Assembly: GCF_029223545.1 (NCBI RefSeq)
Contig: NZ_CP097870.1
Span: 186,001-250,000 of the forward strand
Direction: 5' to 3'
Source: Thauera sp. GDN1
GTDB lineage: Bacteria > Pseudomonadota > Gammaproteobacteria > Burkholderiales > Rhodocyclaceae
Length of the DNA: 64,000 nucleotides
The notes beneath the pieces were generated by a model that did not search any database, had not been told where the DNA came from, and saw nothing but the letters and a program-made list of their open reading frames with translations. Below are positions 36,093-44,877 of the stretch, in pieces. Each line of letters opens with the position of its first letter. Within the stretch, counting starts at the first letter, position 1. The position numbers and the translations under genes were made by a program.

Positions 36093-38603
36093 TCAGTTGA
36101 GCACCTTGACGTTCTTGGCGTCAGCGCGGACGGCACCCTGGTCGAGATGCTCCTCCTTGCAGCCGAAGGACTTGTAGAGTTCCAGCTGATCGGCGTAATG
36201 CGGCGATTTCACCCCATTCGGATTGACGAAGCCGCTTTGACCCGGAGGTGCAACGGTACACAGGCTCACGGCCTTTCCGCCCTTGAAGACGACGAGATTA
36301 TTCTCGGTCCCGCGATTCATGAATGGAGCGAGGGTAATGCCCTCATCCGCGTTTGCCTGCGGGATTCCGAGGAAATTCTGAGGCCTGAACAGGTGGGTCG
36401 CGACGGGAGTCTTCCATTCTGCGGGATTGCTACCGAACTGGCTCTCCAGTGCAGCGATGGCCGCGAGGAAGGTCTCCTTCAGCACCGTGGCGGGGACCTC
36501 GCCATTAAAGAAATCGACTGTCTGTGGCACTCCGGCCCGCGGACCAAGCATCGCGTTGTACACCAGTTTGAGGCCGGCTGCAGGGCGCGGGCTGCCAGCG
36601 TTGCCAACGGCCGGATAGCCCGCGGAAGCATAGAGCGCAAAGACTTCGGCCGGCAGGTCGTCCTTGAGTACGCGCTCGATGAGCAAGGGTACCCACTTGC
36701 GCATCAAGGTAGCCGGTACATCATCGTAGTAGCCGTCGTCGTTTGCATCGACACTCTCCCAATTCCACGCGGCAAGATGATCGCGAACGATACGCGCAGT
36801 GGAGCCGGCAGGGAGGTCGGTCGTAGCGTCCAGAAGCGTCGGAAGAACATAACGCGCATTGAGGTCAGCGAACGACCCCGACTTGTTCAGGTCCAGCACG
36901 TCCTGACGGCTGAGTTTCGACTTCGCCTCGATACGGGTGGACAACTCGTTCACCCGGTCGACAATGGAATAATTTCCGAAGTCGGTCAGCGTGCCCGGGC
37001 CAGCCTGGTTGTTCCAGTTCACAACGTAGTCTTGTGCCGGGTTGAAAACCTGAGGATTGCTGCTGAACGGCAGAAAACCTTCCCATTCCATGTCACCCGC
37101 ACCGCTCGCCGGAAGCCGCACGTCCTGGTTGGTCGGACGCTTGGGTAGATAACCGGGTGAGACATAGCCAATGTTCCCATTCGCGTCGGCGTAATACCAG
37201 TTGATCGTATGCGCCACCTTGCTGGCTTGGTTGAGAAACTCCCCCCAGTTGCCGGCCTGAGTAGCGCGAACCCAGGCGATCAGTGACTGCACTTCAAAGC
37301 CTGTCCAGCTCGACTTCTTCGTGTAGGCGGTATTGTTGGCGAGATCGAAACTGGTTACGAAACCGTGCACGGTGGAATGAACGTCCGCTTTCGTGTCGGG
37401 TTTATCCTTGACCTTGATGATCTCTGTCCGCACTTTCATGCGCTGCACCGTGCCCTTGTGCAAATAGGCGGTCTTGTCGCCCGAGACCAGGGTTTCCTGA
37501 TAGATATCGTTGACGTCGAGCGGCCCCGCCGTTGCCCCCCAGCTGATCTTGCCGTTGGTACCAAACAAGACGACTGGCAGCGCGAAGGGTGTGTTGCCGA
37601 CGATATCGAATCCAGCGCCGTGCAAGCCCACTGCAAACACGTAGCCGGGATTGAACCAGCCGAACTGTGGACCATTGAGCAGCATGGTAGAGCCGTCGTC
37701 GGTCTTGTCTGGGCCAACGATCCAGATATTGCTGGTCGTCGGACGAGCATCTGGCCACGTGCCGCCGACCACCGAGCTGGCAAGGTCCATATTCTTCCAG
37801 TCGACAGACAGCGGTCGCAGGCGCGAAAGATGATCGGACGAAGGAGATGAATTTCTTCCCGTCTCGGACTTCGTCTCAAGAAGCGCGAACTCCTGCGCTG
37901 CCGCGCCGGCATGACCCTTATCCAGGGCGAGCGTCTCGTTACGCGGTGCGGTGGTCGGCGCAAGTTTGTCCTCGAGCCAGTATATCTGGTCGAAAAGTGC
38001 CCGCCCTGCGCGATCTCCATAGGCGCCCGTCAGCGATGTGAGCGCCTTGTAGTTTGAAACCTCGGACGAAGAGCCTGAATAGCGGTTGACCATGGTCCCG
38101 ACGTAAAGCATTGCAACGTCAAGAGGCGTCCATTTTGTCGGCTCGAAGCCGGCATCGATGAACTGCTTCGGAAGCAGATTGGCTTTGTCAGCGATTACCT
38201 CATCGATGCGCCGATTGAAGCCATCTGCATATCCCTGGAGGATGGCCAGATCGTCTGCGCCAAGCGCATCGATCTGTCGCTGAATGTCCTGAGGGTCGAA
38301 CAGTGAGCGGGTGGAGACATCATGATTGACGTACGCCTCGCCAAGCACCTCGGCTACCGTGCCGGTGACCGAGCGGCGCGCCATTTCCATCTGGAACAGG
38401 CGATCCTCTGCGATGACGTAGCCGTAACCGGTGAACAGGTCTTGCGTGGTCTTGGCATATACATGCGGCACGCCGTAAGCATCGCGAATGATGGTGATGC
38501 GGTCCTGCGGCGGGTTAGCACCGTAGTTCCCCATGCAACCGGCCACGAGCGTGCCTGTAAGTGTCAGAGAGATTGCAACCGTGATGTTCTTCAAGCTTCG
38601 CAT
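36093..38603 (-). CDS. Penicillin G acylase-like lipoprotein (Ntn hydrolase)
   Basis: A protein of 836 residues, close to the 846 of E. coli penicillin G acylase. The signal peptide ends in a lipobox LVAG-Cys23, so it should be membrane-anchored outside the cytoplasm. The alpha-chain region (YGVPHVYAKT) precedes a processing site before Ser291 (SNIWIVG), the predicted nucleophile of the beta chain. Gln313 of NGPQFGW sits at beta-chain position 23, as in E. coli. LHGAGFDIVGNTPFA, GKISWGATAG and TINWYYADANGNIGY match the enzyme's oxyanion and binding regions. GC content is visibly lower than in its neighbours. It has an AGGAG ribosome site. The natural substrate is probably an N-acyl amide rather than penicillin. 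Confidence 0.9.
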   Translation of the reverse strand: MRSLKNITVAISLTLTGTLVAGCMGNYGANPPQDRITIIRDAYGVPHVYAKTTQDLFTGYGYVIAEDRLFQMEMARRSVTGTVAEVLGEAYVNHDVSTRSLFDPQDIQRQIDALGADDLAILQGYADGFNRRIDEVIADKANLLPKQFIDAGFEPTKWTPLDVAMLYVGTMVNRYSGSSSEVSNYKALTSLTGAYGDRAGRALFDQIYWLEDKLAPTTAPRNETLALDKGHAGAAAQEFALLETKSETGRNSSPSSDHLSRLRPLSVDWKNMDLASSVVGGTWPDARPTTSNIWIVGPDKTDDGSTMLLNGPQFGWFNPGYVFAVGLHGAGFDIVGNTPFALPVVLFGTNGKISWGATAGPLDVNDIYQETLVSGDKTAYLHKGTVQRMKVRTEIIKVKDKPDTKADVHSTVHGFVTSFDLANNTAYTKKSSWTGFEVQSLIAWVRATQAGNWGEFLNQASKVAHTINWYYADANGNIGYVSPGYLPKRPTNQDVRLPASGAGDMEWEGFLPFSSNPQVFNPAQDYVVNWNNQAGPGTLTDFGNYSIVDRVNELSTRIEAKSKLSRQDVLDLNKSGSFADLNARYVLPTLLDATTDLPAGSTARIVRDHLAAWNWESVDANDDGYYDDVPATLMRKWVPLLIERVLKDDLPAEVFALYASAGYPAVGNAGSPRPAAGLKLVYNAMLGPRAGVPQTVDFFNGEVPATVLKETFLAAIAALESQFGSNPAEWKTPVATHLFRPQNFLGIPQANADEGITLAPFMNRGTENNLVVFKGGKAVSLCTVAPPGQSGFVNPNGVKSPHYADQLELYKSFGCKEEHLDQGAVRADAKNVKVLN

Positions 38604-39249
38604 GCTCTTGCCGCTCCTGTGGTGGTTGTTGCCCTTCCGCCTGGCGTATGTCGCTGCGCCGTATGCAAGGGACTTGGTATCGCCTTGACTGCCCTTGGTA
38701 GGGCTCAATATTTCTTATAGAGGAATCGTTTTCTCATATTAAAAGTGATACTTCCTGGCCGGTCAACAGGAAATTTCGTATCGCATACCGCGAGAGGCGG
38801 ATGTGGATGCGGCACTGCGCGTGGATTGTCGATCCACGGGCGTTCGCCGGTTGCGCGCGCAAGGCATTGATTTTGAGAGGGAATTCGTAGGGGCGGGCGG
38901 GGCGTGTCGAGCGGGCCTCGAACTCGGACTTGAGCTCCCCAAGGCCGCACTCGATGTCGTCTGGGGGCTTGAAAGGCTCAATCGCGTTCGGTGACAACAG
39001 GCCCTGGGCGTTGGTGACCAACAACAGCCCGTCGTCCATCATCCCGGCAAGGTGCTTCGTCCTGTCGTCAGTGTGGTAGCTGACGAGCGCCTTGCTCAGC
39101 GCCACCCTGACAATGCGTGATCGGTGCGCGGCCGATGATCCGCGAGGCGAGTCAGGCGGGAAGGTCCGAATCTGACTGCACGGTGGCGACATGACGCCAG
39201 AAAGCAAAACGCCAACCCCGTAGGATTGGCGTAAGTGCTTGAATTCGCT
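38604..39249. other. Non-coding or decayed stretch between the acylase gene and the ICE end
   Basis: No convincing gene is present. A minus-strand open frame (38734-39405) has no recognisable domain, no good ribosome site, and crosses the terminator and the attachment site, so it is not called. Base composition stays below that of the backbone. A terminator hairpin lies at 39209-39232. Confidence 0.5.
39209..39232 (-). terminator. Terminator hairpin beside the tRNA-Gly fragment
   Basis: On the minus strand ACGCCAA pairs with TTGGCGT and is followed by TTTTGCTTT. It sits just where a tRNA-Gly transcript would end, 17 bases past the CCA of the fragment at 39250-39267. Probably the original downstream terminator of the tRNA gene. 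Confidence 0.6.
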
Positions 39250-39267
39250 TGGAGCGGGTGAAGGGAA
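39250..39267 (-). other. Candidate ICE attachment site (18-base tRNA-Gly 3' end)
   Basis: Read on the minus strand, the sequence is TTCCCTTCACCCGCTCCA. This equals the last part of a tRNA-Gly(CCC): T-stem strand, acceptor strand CACCCGC, discriminator T and CCA. The rest of the tRNA is missing to the right, where a full gene would lie. Tyrosine integrases of ICEclc-class elements recombine at 18-base tRNA-Gly 3' ends and leave such a copy at the far end. Confidence 0.65.
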
Positions 39268-39515
39268 CAGCACCCGGTCGCTAACTCGTTTATTACGAAC
39301 GCTTTTTCCGATCCAAGCGTCACGGAATAGACTCGATTGTGGACTCAAGTCTTCGGCCTGGTCAACGCAAGCCGCTGCGGGTGATCCAAATCGAGCCAAG
39401 CTCATCCATCAACAGCCAGAGCATCGGATTTCATACCGAAGTCTATCTGTCCACTGGCACATCACGCCACAGGCCGCTACGGACAGGTGAGCTGCGTCCT
39501 CAAAGGATTGACTCA

Positions 39516-40412
39516 TCATCGACAGGCGCGGTCCCGCCCGCCTTTCGCCCGCTCGATGAACCGCTTCATGGGCTCCGAGGGTTCGCCCCGGCGGCGCAGC
39601 AGGTAGGTAGAGAGCACCGGTGGGCTGCCGGCCAAGGGACGAATGGAGATGTCCGGGCGCTGTAGCGTCTGCACCTGCGAGGCGATGGCGAAGCCGATGC
39701 CGTAGCCTGCACCGACCAGGGTCAGCATCACGCCCAGGCTGGTCACTTCATCGACCAGCTTGAGCGGCGTGCCTGCGTCCTGCAGCAGCGCTTGAATCTG
39801 ATGGCGGCAGCCCGATCCCGATTCGGGATGGCACAGAACCAGCGGGAACTTCAGGGCTTCGGCCAGCGGCACCTGCACGTGTGCCAGCAAGGGGTGGCGT
39901 GCGGGCACGATCACCGACAGCGGATCGGTCCACACCGGCTCGGCGACGAGGCCATCATGTACCGCGTTTGACAACGCAAAGCCGATGTCCAGCAGATCGT
40001 CGTGCAGCGTCTTGAGCTGCTGCGCGAACGGCAGCTCGAAGACGCGAATCTCCATCTCGGGCTCCTCCTCGCGGCTGCGTGCCAGCAAGGTGGCGATGCG
40101 GGGCTGCGCCAGGCCGTCGCAGATCGCGATGCGCAGATGGCCCTGGTAGCCCTGTGCCGCCGCCTTGGCACTCTTGACTGCCTGCTCCACGGTGGCCATC
40201 ACGCGTCGGCATTCGCCTAGGAACACCTGGCCGGCCCAGGTCAGCCGCGTCAGGCGGGTGCTGCGGTCGAACAACTGCACGCCAAGCTGGCTTTCCAGGT
40301 CGCGCATTGCTCGTGATACGGGAGATTGCTCGATCCCGAGACGCTCGGCCGCGCGGGCGAGATGCAGCTCTTCCGCGACTGCAACGAAATAGCGTAGCAA
40401 TCTAGGCTCCAA
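39516..40412 (-). CDS. LysR family transcriptional regulator
   Basis: A 298-residue regulator. The helix-turn-helix is at the N-terminus (FVAVAEELHLARAAERLGIEQSPVSRAMRDLE), followed by a LysR substrate-binding domain (PLAEALKFPLVLC, GVMLTLVGAGYGIGFA). The start is a TTG at 40412 preceded by GGGAGG, which decides it. It is the first gene inside the ICE end. ICEclc carries a LysR regulator, TciR, near its end that promotes transfer; a similar role here is only inferred. The upstream sequence is a broken modB gene. Confidence 0.88.
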   Translation of the reverse strand: MEPRLLRYFVAVAEELHLARAAERLGIEQSPVSRAMRDLESQLGVQLFDRSTRLTRLTWAGQVFLGECRRVMATVEQAVKSAKAAAQGYQGHLRIAICDGLAQPRIATLLARSREEEPEMEIRVFELPFAQQLKTLHDDLLDIGFALSNAVHDGLVAEPVWTDPLSVIVPARHPLLAHVQVPLAEALKFPLVLCHPESGSGCRHQIQALLQDAGTPLKLVDEVTSLGVMLTLVGAGYGIGFAIASQVQTLQRPDISIRPLAGSPPVLSTYLLRRRGEPSEPMKRFIERAKGGRDRACR

Positions 40413-40554
40413 GGCAGCCTCCCATCGGCCCTTTACACCAGGTCTTGGTACGAGCCAGCCACCAAGCGATGGGGATGTCGATCAGGATCAGGGTGACGAC
40501 GCCTGCTAAACGTGCGGTCAACCGGAGGGCTTGCAGATCACTATCCGTCAGCAC
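40402..40554 (-). pseudogene. modB: Truncated modB-like molybdate permease (5' fragment)
   Basis: A GTG start at 40554 opens a 50-codon frame reading LTDSDLQALRLTARLAGVVT and then AWWLARTKTWCKGP. This is the conserved N-terminus of the ModB molybdate ABC permease, which should run to about 225 residues. It ends at a TAG inside the LysR start, so LysR has replaced the rest. modA and modC are absent. The gene is dead and marks a recombination junction. Confidence 0.65.
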
Positions 40555-40676
40555 GCAAACACCCTCGTGTCAATGCGCATGCTTCGTGTCCGAGCACCCG
40601 AGTGTGTAAAGGATGCTCTTCGGTGAACTGCCCAAGCGAATGGTCCAGACTTTCATGCCGCAGGCCCCTCGACTAC

Positions 40677-41423
40677 TCAATACATATGCTGGCCGCCGTT
40701 CATCGCCACGTTGCTGCCGGTCATGAAGGCGGCGGCTTCGCTGGCGATGAAGGCGACAAGTGCCGCAATCTCGTCCGGCTGGCCCAGACGGCCAACCGGA
40801 ATCGCATCGATGATCTTCTGGCGCATGTCCTCCCGCACCGCCATCACCATCTCGGTGGCCAGATAACCCGGCGACACGGTGTTGACCGTCACACCCTTGC
40901 GCGCGACCTCCTGCGCCAGCGCCTTCGTGAACCCGTGCACGCCGGCTTTGGCCGCCGAATAATTGGTCTGCCCGAACTGGCCCTTGCTGCCGTTGATCGA
41001 CGAGATGTTGACGATGCGACCCCAGCCGCGCTCGACCATCGGATCGATGAACGGCTTGGTGACGTTGAACATGGAGTCCAGGTTGGTGCGCAGTACGGCA
41101 TCCCAACCGGCCTTGTCGAGCTTGCGCAGCGTTGCATCGCGGGTGATGCCGGCGTTGTTCACCAGGATGTCGATCCGATGACCGTCGGCGTGGATGCGCC
41201 GCGCCATTTCCTGCGTTGATTCGTAGTTCGATACATCCACCCCGTAGGCAGCAAGTTTGTAGCCCTGTGTCGCTTGCGCTTGCTGCCACTGGCCAATCGT
41301 GGTGTTGCCGGGGGTATGCGTGACGATCACGCGGTGGCCGGCATCGTGCAGGGCACGGGCGATCGCAGCGCCCAACCCCCGGTTGCCTCCCGTCACCAGC
41401 GCCGTCCGTTGCGTCGTATTCAT
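40677..41423 (-). CDS. phaB: Acetoacetyl-CoA reductase (PhaB-like)
   Basis: A 248-residue short-chain dehydrogenase. The cofactor site reads ALVTGGNRGLGAAIARAL, the NNAGITRDATLRKL segment is typical of PhaB, and the catalytic Tyr/Lys lie in QTNYSAAKAGVHGF with Ser in NISSINGSKGQFG. It reduces acetoacetyl-CoA to (R)-3-hydroxybutyryl-CoA with NADPH for polyhydroxybutyrate. It is third in the phaC-phasin-phaB operon. The start at 41423 gives MNTTQRTALVTGG. Confidence 0.9.
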   Translation of the reverse strand: MNTTQRTALVTGGNRGLGAAIARALHDAGHRVIVTHTPGNTTIGQWQQAQATQGYKLAAYGVDVSNYESTQEMARRIHADGHRIDILVNNAGITRDATLRKLDKAGWDAVLRTNLDSMFNVTKPFIDPMVERGWGRIVNISSINGSKGQFGQTNYSAAKAGVHGFTKALAQEVARKGVTVNTVSPGYLATEMVMAVREDMRQKIIDAIPVGRLGQPDEIAALVAFIASEAAAFMTGSNVAMNGGQHMY

Positions 41424-41433
41424 TGCCGTCCCC

Positions 41434-41877
41434 TCATTTCTTGGTCTTGCCCTGGGGTACGGCGCTTGGGGCGGTCCAGGGCTGGGTCCAGCGCTGGCAA
41501 AGCTGCGTGAAAGAGGCTGCGTCGCCACTCGCGCCGAATGCCTCGGAGACAGACTCCTGCCAAGTCGTGAGCGCCTGGCGCAGTCCATTGGCAAAGGCCG
41601 TCTGGCTCTTGGCTGCTACTTGCCCGACCGCTTGGGCATCGCCCATGCGGCCTTGGCACAGACGCCAGAACACTTCGGACGGCAAGGTCGCGAGCGCTTG
41701 CCAGTCGGCCGCCTGTTGGAGGCCCTGGATGCGCGAGGTGGTCTCCAGCACGCTGCCAGCGCTGAGCTGTTGCATGACTTCGAGCCAGTGATGGCTGCTC
41801 TCCTGCAGCAAGCGCGTGATCTGCAGTTGCAGCTCGGCATTGGCTTTGTAGAGATGGATTGGCAGTTCGTTGCTCAT
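41434..41877 (-). CDS. Phasin (polyhydroxyalkanoate granule-associated protein)
   Basis: A 147-residue mostly helical protein that matches phasin family proteins (QITRLLQESSHHWLEVMQQL through QTAFANGLRQAL) and has a lysine-ended tail. Phasins coat polyester granules and control their size. It lies 10 bases upstream of phaB and about 108 bases downstream of phaC on the same strand, so it fits the polymer operon. Confidence 0.82.
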   Translation of the reverse strand: MSNELPIHLYKANAELQLQITRLLQESSHHWLEVMQQLSAGSVLETTSRIQGLQQAADWQALATLPSEVFWRLCQGRMGDAQAVGQVAAKSQTAFANGLRQALTTWQESVSEAFGASGDAASFTQLCQRWTQPWTAPSAVPQGKTKK

Positions 41878-41985
41878 TGCAGTGCCCTTCGGTCATGGTG
41901 GGCCCCCTTCGGGGCGGGTGTAGGCCATCCCAAGCGATGTCCCTGTTGAAATGGTCTTGTCTTGTCTCGGCTTCGGCGCGTCGTA

Positions 41986-43746
41986 TCAGCGCATTGCCAC
42001 ATAGGTTCCCGGTGCATCACCAAGCGGGACCTGCGTGCCGCCCATGGCAGGCGGCGATACCCGCTCGGTCGAATGTCGTGCCAGCCACTGCTGCCAGGCT
42101 GGCCACCATGAGCCCTCGTTCAGCGGGGTTTCGGTACGCCACGTTTGCGGATCGACGTAGCGAGCGCCGACGCTGCGGGTCGCAATCTGGTAGCTGCGCC
42201 GGGGGTGCCCCGGCTCGCTGACCACGCCGGCGTTGTGCCCGCCGCTGGTCAGTACGAAGGTCAGCTCCGCATCACTGAGCAGATGCATCTTGTACACGGA
42301 TGGCCAGGGGGCAACGTGGTCGCGCACCGTGCCGACGATGAGCATCGGCACTTCGATGTCGGCGATCGCCACCGGCCGTCCGCCGACCTGGTAGCGTCCC
42401 TCGGCCAGATCGTTGTTCAGATACAAACGCCGCAGGTACTCGCTGTGCATGCGATACGGCATGCGCGTCACGTCGGCATTCCATGCCATCAGGTCATTGA
42501 ACTCCTGCCGTTCGCCCAGCAGGTACTCGCGCACGCGCCGCGACCAGATCAGGTCGCGCGAGTTGAGCATCTGGAAAGAGGCGGCCATCTGCTTGCCGTC
42601 GAGATAGCCCTTGTCCCACATCCCGGCTTCCAGCCAGGCAAGTTGACTGTCGTCGATGAAAAGCGCGATTTCGCCCGACTCGCGGAAGTCGGTCTCCGAC
42701 GCCAGCAGCGTCAAACTGCGCAGCCGTTCGTCGCCATCGCGCGCCATCGCGGCTGCGGCGATCGTCAGCAAGGTGCCGCCCAGGCAATAGCCAACCGCCT
42801 GCACCTTGCGCTCGGGCACGATGGCCGTGACCGCGTCCAGTGCATCCATGACCCCCAGCCATCGGTAATCCTCGAGGCCGAGGTCGCGATCGGCCGCGGT
42901 CGGGTTCTTCCAGGAAAGGATGAACACCGTATGCCCCTGGTCGACCAGGTACTTCACCATCGAGTTGTGCGGTGACAGGTCGAGGATGTAGTACTTCATG
43001 ATCCAGGAGGGCACGATCAGCACCGGCTCGGCATACACATCGGGGGTCGTGGGTGTGTACTGGATCAGCTCGATCAGGTGGTTGCGAAACACCACCTTTC
43101 CTGGTGTGACCGCCACGTCCTGGCCGACTTTGAAGCCTTCGACCCCGGCCGGTTCATCGTCAAGCGCAAGACGCTGTGTATCGTCGAGGAAGTTCATCGC
43201 GCCGCGCCACAGGTTGGCGCCGCCGCTGGTTCTGATGGCTTCCAGCACTTCCGGGTTGGTCCAGATGAAATTCGATGGCGACCACATGTCCAGCCACTGC
43301 CGCCCAGCGAAAGTGACCATGTTCTCGTGATGGCGCGACACGCCGCGCACGCCGGTGGTGGCGTTGTGCCACCACTGCTGCTGCAGCAAAAAGCCCTGGT
43401 GGATCACGTTGAACGGCCATTGCTGCCAGGCCGGCGCCTCGAAGCGCCGATCCTGCTCCAACGGCTCGATGCACGTGGGGCAGCCGTGGGCACTTGCAGC
43501 GTGCGCGACGTAGCGCGCCAAGCGTCGCTGCTTGTGCAATCCCTTTTCGATCAGGCTGCGCTGCTTGCCCGGTGAAAGGCTCAGGTGCAGCGCCCAGTCG
43601 TACCAAGCCAGCAAACCCGCCGCCGGTGACAACCCGCCAGTGCCGCGTGCCCGGCACGCGTTCGCAAGCGTATCCAGGACATCGGGGCGACAGACGACTT
43701 CGGACGGTGCCGGCGCGGGCTTGTCAGGTATGGCAAGGGTGTTCAT
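41986..43746 (-). CDS. phaC: Poly(3-hydroxyalkanoate) synthase, class I-like
   Basis: A 586-residue polyester synthase. The nucleophile is Cys321 in the lipase-like box GYCLGG. The catalytic Asp lies in TVRDHVAPW and the His in SGGHNAGVV, completing the triad. It polymerises (R)-3-hydroxyacyl-CoA on granules. First gene of a phaC-phasin-phaB operon that lacks the thiolase phaA, so the chromosome must supply acetoacetyl-CoA. The operator upstream is shared with the divergent tetR gene. Confidence 0.92.
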   Translation of the reverse strand: MNTLAIPDKPAPAPSEVVCRPDVLDTLANACRARGTGGLSPAAGLLAWYDWALHLSLSPGKQRSLIEKGLHKQRRLARYVAHAASAHGCPTCIEPLEQDRRFEAPAWQQWPFNVIHQGFLLQQQWWHNATTGVRGVSRHHENMVTFAGRQWLDMWSPSNFIWTNPEVLEAIRTSGGANLWRGAMNFLDDTQRLALDDEPAGVEGFKVGQDVAVTPGKVVFRNHLIELIQYTPTTPDVYAEPVLIVPSWIMKYYILDLSPHNSMVKYLVDQGHTVFILSWKNPTAADRDLGLEDYRWLGVMDALDAVTAIVPERKVQAVGYCLGGTLLTIAAAAMARDGDERLRSLTLLASETDFRESGEIALFIDDSQLAWLEAGMWDKGYLDGKQMAASFQMLNSRDLIWSRRVREYLLGERQEFNDLMAWNADVTRMPYRMHSEYLRRLYLNNDLAEGRYQVGGRPVAIADIEVPMLIVGTVRDHVAPWPSVYKMHLLSDAELTFVLTSGGHNAGVVSEPGHPRRSYQIATRSVGARYVDPQTWRTETPLNEGSWWPAWQQWLARHSTERVSPPAMGGTQVPLGDAPGTYVAMR

Positions 43747-43764
43747 CTCTGGTCTTCCGATGTT

Positions 43765-43784
43765 GTAAGTAACTTATTACTATC
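43765..43784 (-). promoter_or_regulatory. Operator upstream of phaC
   Basis: On the minus strand the 20 bases from GATAGTAATAAG to CTTAC match the tetR-side site at 19 of 20 positions, with the palindrome TAAGT-A-ACTTA inside (43766-43776). It overlaps the edge of a TATGAT -10 box and ends 18 bases before the phaC start, so a bound repressor would block transcription. Confidence 0.68.
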
Positions 43785-44044
43785 ATAATGCCTACGGGAA
43801 AAGATGCAAAGCCTTGAAGAACGCCCGGGGGATTTCCGCCTTCGCTCGAACGAAACCGCTTCTCTTGCTCTGACTGGGGTGGCCGACCTGCCGACCGATT
43901 ACTCATGATGTGCCAGAGGAGTGTGTTCGCTTCCTGGGTCTCGTCAGCTCACTTGGCCACGATCCATGGATGGGGCAGGAACCATCCTTTCCCATGCGAT
44001 GAACCGTATTCCCGATCTTGCGACGCGGATGTTTTGCATGTTAG

Positions 44045-44064
44045 GATAGTAATAAGTCACTTAC
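44045..44064 (+). promoter_or_regulatory. Operator upstream of tetR
   Basis: The same 20-base element as at 43765-43784, in the same orientation relative to its gene, with the palindrome TAAGT-C-ACTTA (44053-44063). It ends 17 bases before the GTG start. Autoregulation by the encoded TetR protein is the natural reading. Confidence 0.68.
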
Positions 44065-44081
44065 TTTATGGAGTCTGATCG

Positions 44082-44690
44082 GTGAGCGAACGTCCTCAAC
44101 ATCTGTCCGCTGAAGAGCGGCGTGCTGCCACAGTGCAAGCGGTGGTGGACTTGGCCGCGGAGCAAAACCCGGCCGAAATCACGACCACGGCCATCGCCGA
44201 TCGAATGGGTTTGACGCAGGGCGCGCTGTTTCGCCACTTCCCCACCAAGGACGCGATCCTGGAGGCAACGATGACCTGGGTCGGTGAGCGTCTGCTGGTG
44301 CGCGTGGACAAGGCGGCCGAGGGCGCCGCGTCTCCTGCCGCGGCACTCGAAGCCATGTTCATGACGCACATCGACTTCGTGGCCAAGCATCCCGGCGTGC
44401 CGCGCATGCTGTTCGGAGAACTGCAACGCTCTGGCGAGACGCTCGCCAAGCGGATGGTGCAGACCTTGCTCCGTCAATACGAACAGCGCCTGCGCCGCCT
44501 GATGGAGGCAGGCAAGGCCCAAGGCGACCTGGATGCGGATCTGGACGTAGATGCCGCCGCCGTGTTGTTCATCGGCACGATCCAGGGACTGGTCATGCAG
44601 TCGCTGTTGGCCGGCAAGGTCAGTCGCATCCGTCGTGATGCGCCAGCCGTGTTTGCCATCTATCTCCGTGGCATCACGCACACCCGATGA
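44082..44690 (+). CDS. TetR family transcriptional regulator
   Basis: A 202-residue repressor. The N-terminal helix-turn-helix reads ITTTAIADRMGLTQGALFRHFPTKDAIL; the C-terminal part is a helical ligand domain. The GTG at 44082 is the start, since an upstream ATG at 44068 stops after five codons. It faces phaC and heads the strand of the efflux operon, and its operators lie before phaC and before itself. It probably also governs the membrane protein and efflux genes downstream. The ligand is unknown. Confidence 0.9.
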   Translation: MSERPQHLSAEERRAATVQAVVDLAAEQNPAEITTTAIADRMGLTQGALFRHFPTKDAILEATMTWVGERLLVRVDKAAEGAASPAAALEAMFMTHIDFVAKHPGVPRMLFGELQRSGETLAKRMVQTLLRQYEQRLRRLMEAGKAQGDLDADLDVDAAAVLFIGTIQGLVMQSLLAGKVSRIRRDAPAVFAIYLRGITHTR

Positions 44691-44877
44691 AACGCCTTCC
44701 ATCCTGCCGCCACGCAGTTGCCCGGTCGGCCGAGAGGCACACCACGGTCATGCGATCGCGTTGCGCCTCCAGCGCGAATCCGCGTCATTCAACACTCAGC
44801 CCGACCGCCCGGCGGAACGCACACGCACACCGCGACGACGGCGAAGGCTTGGGAGTTTCCGCGATCAAGTAAAGGCC

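Larger units (their letters stand above)
43747..44081. other. Divergent promoter region between phaC and tetR
   Basis: These 335 bases hold no gene. Matching operators lie near each end, listed separately. Candidate -10 boxes are TATGAT (43782-43787, minus strand) for phaC and TAGGAT (44043-44048, plus strand) for tetR; the matching -35 boxes are weak. The middle is featureless. Confidence 0.55.

Noticed and set aside
38734..39405. Minus-strand open frame of 223 codons beside the acylase gene
   Set aside because: No recognisable domain or ribosome site, and it crosses a terminator hairpin and the attachment site.
40570..40656. A 28-codon minus-strand frame upstream of the modB fragment
   Set aside because: Too short and without a match; possibly a scrap of the old molybdate operon, but not supportable.
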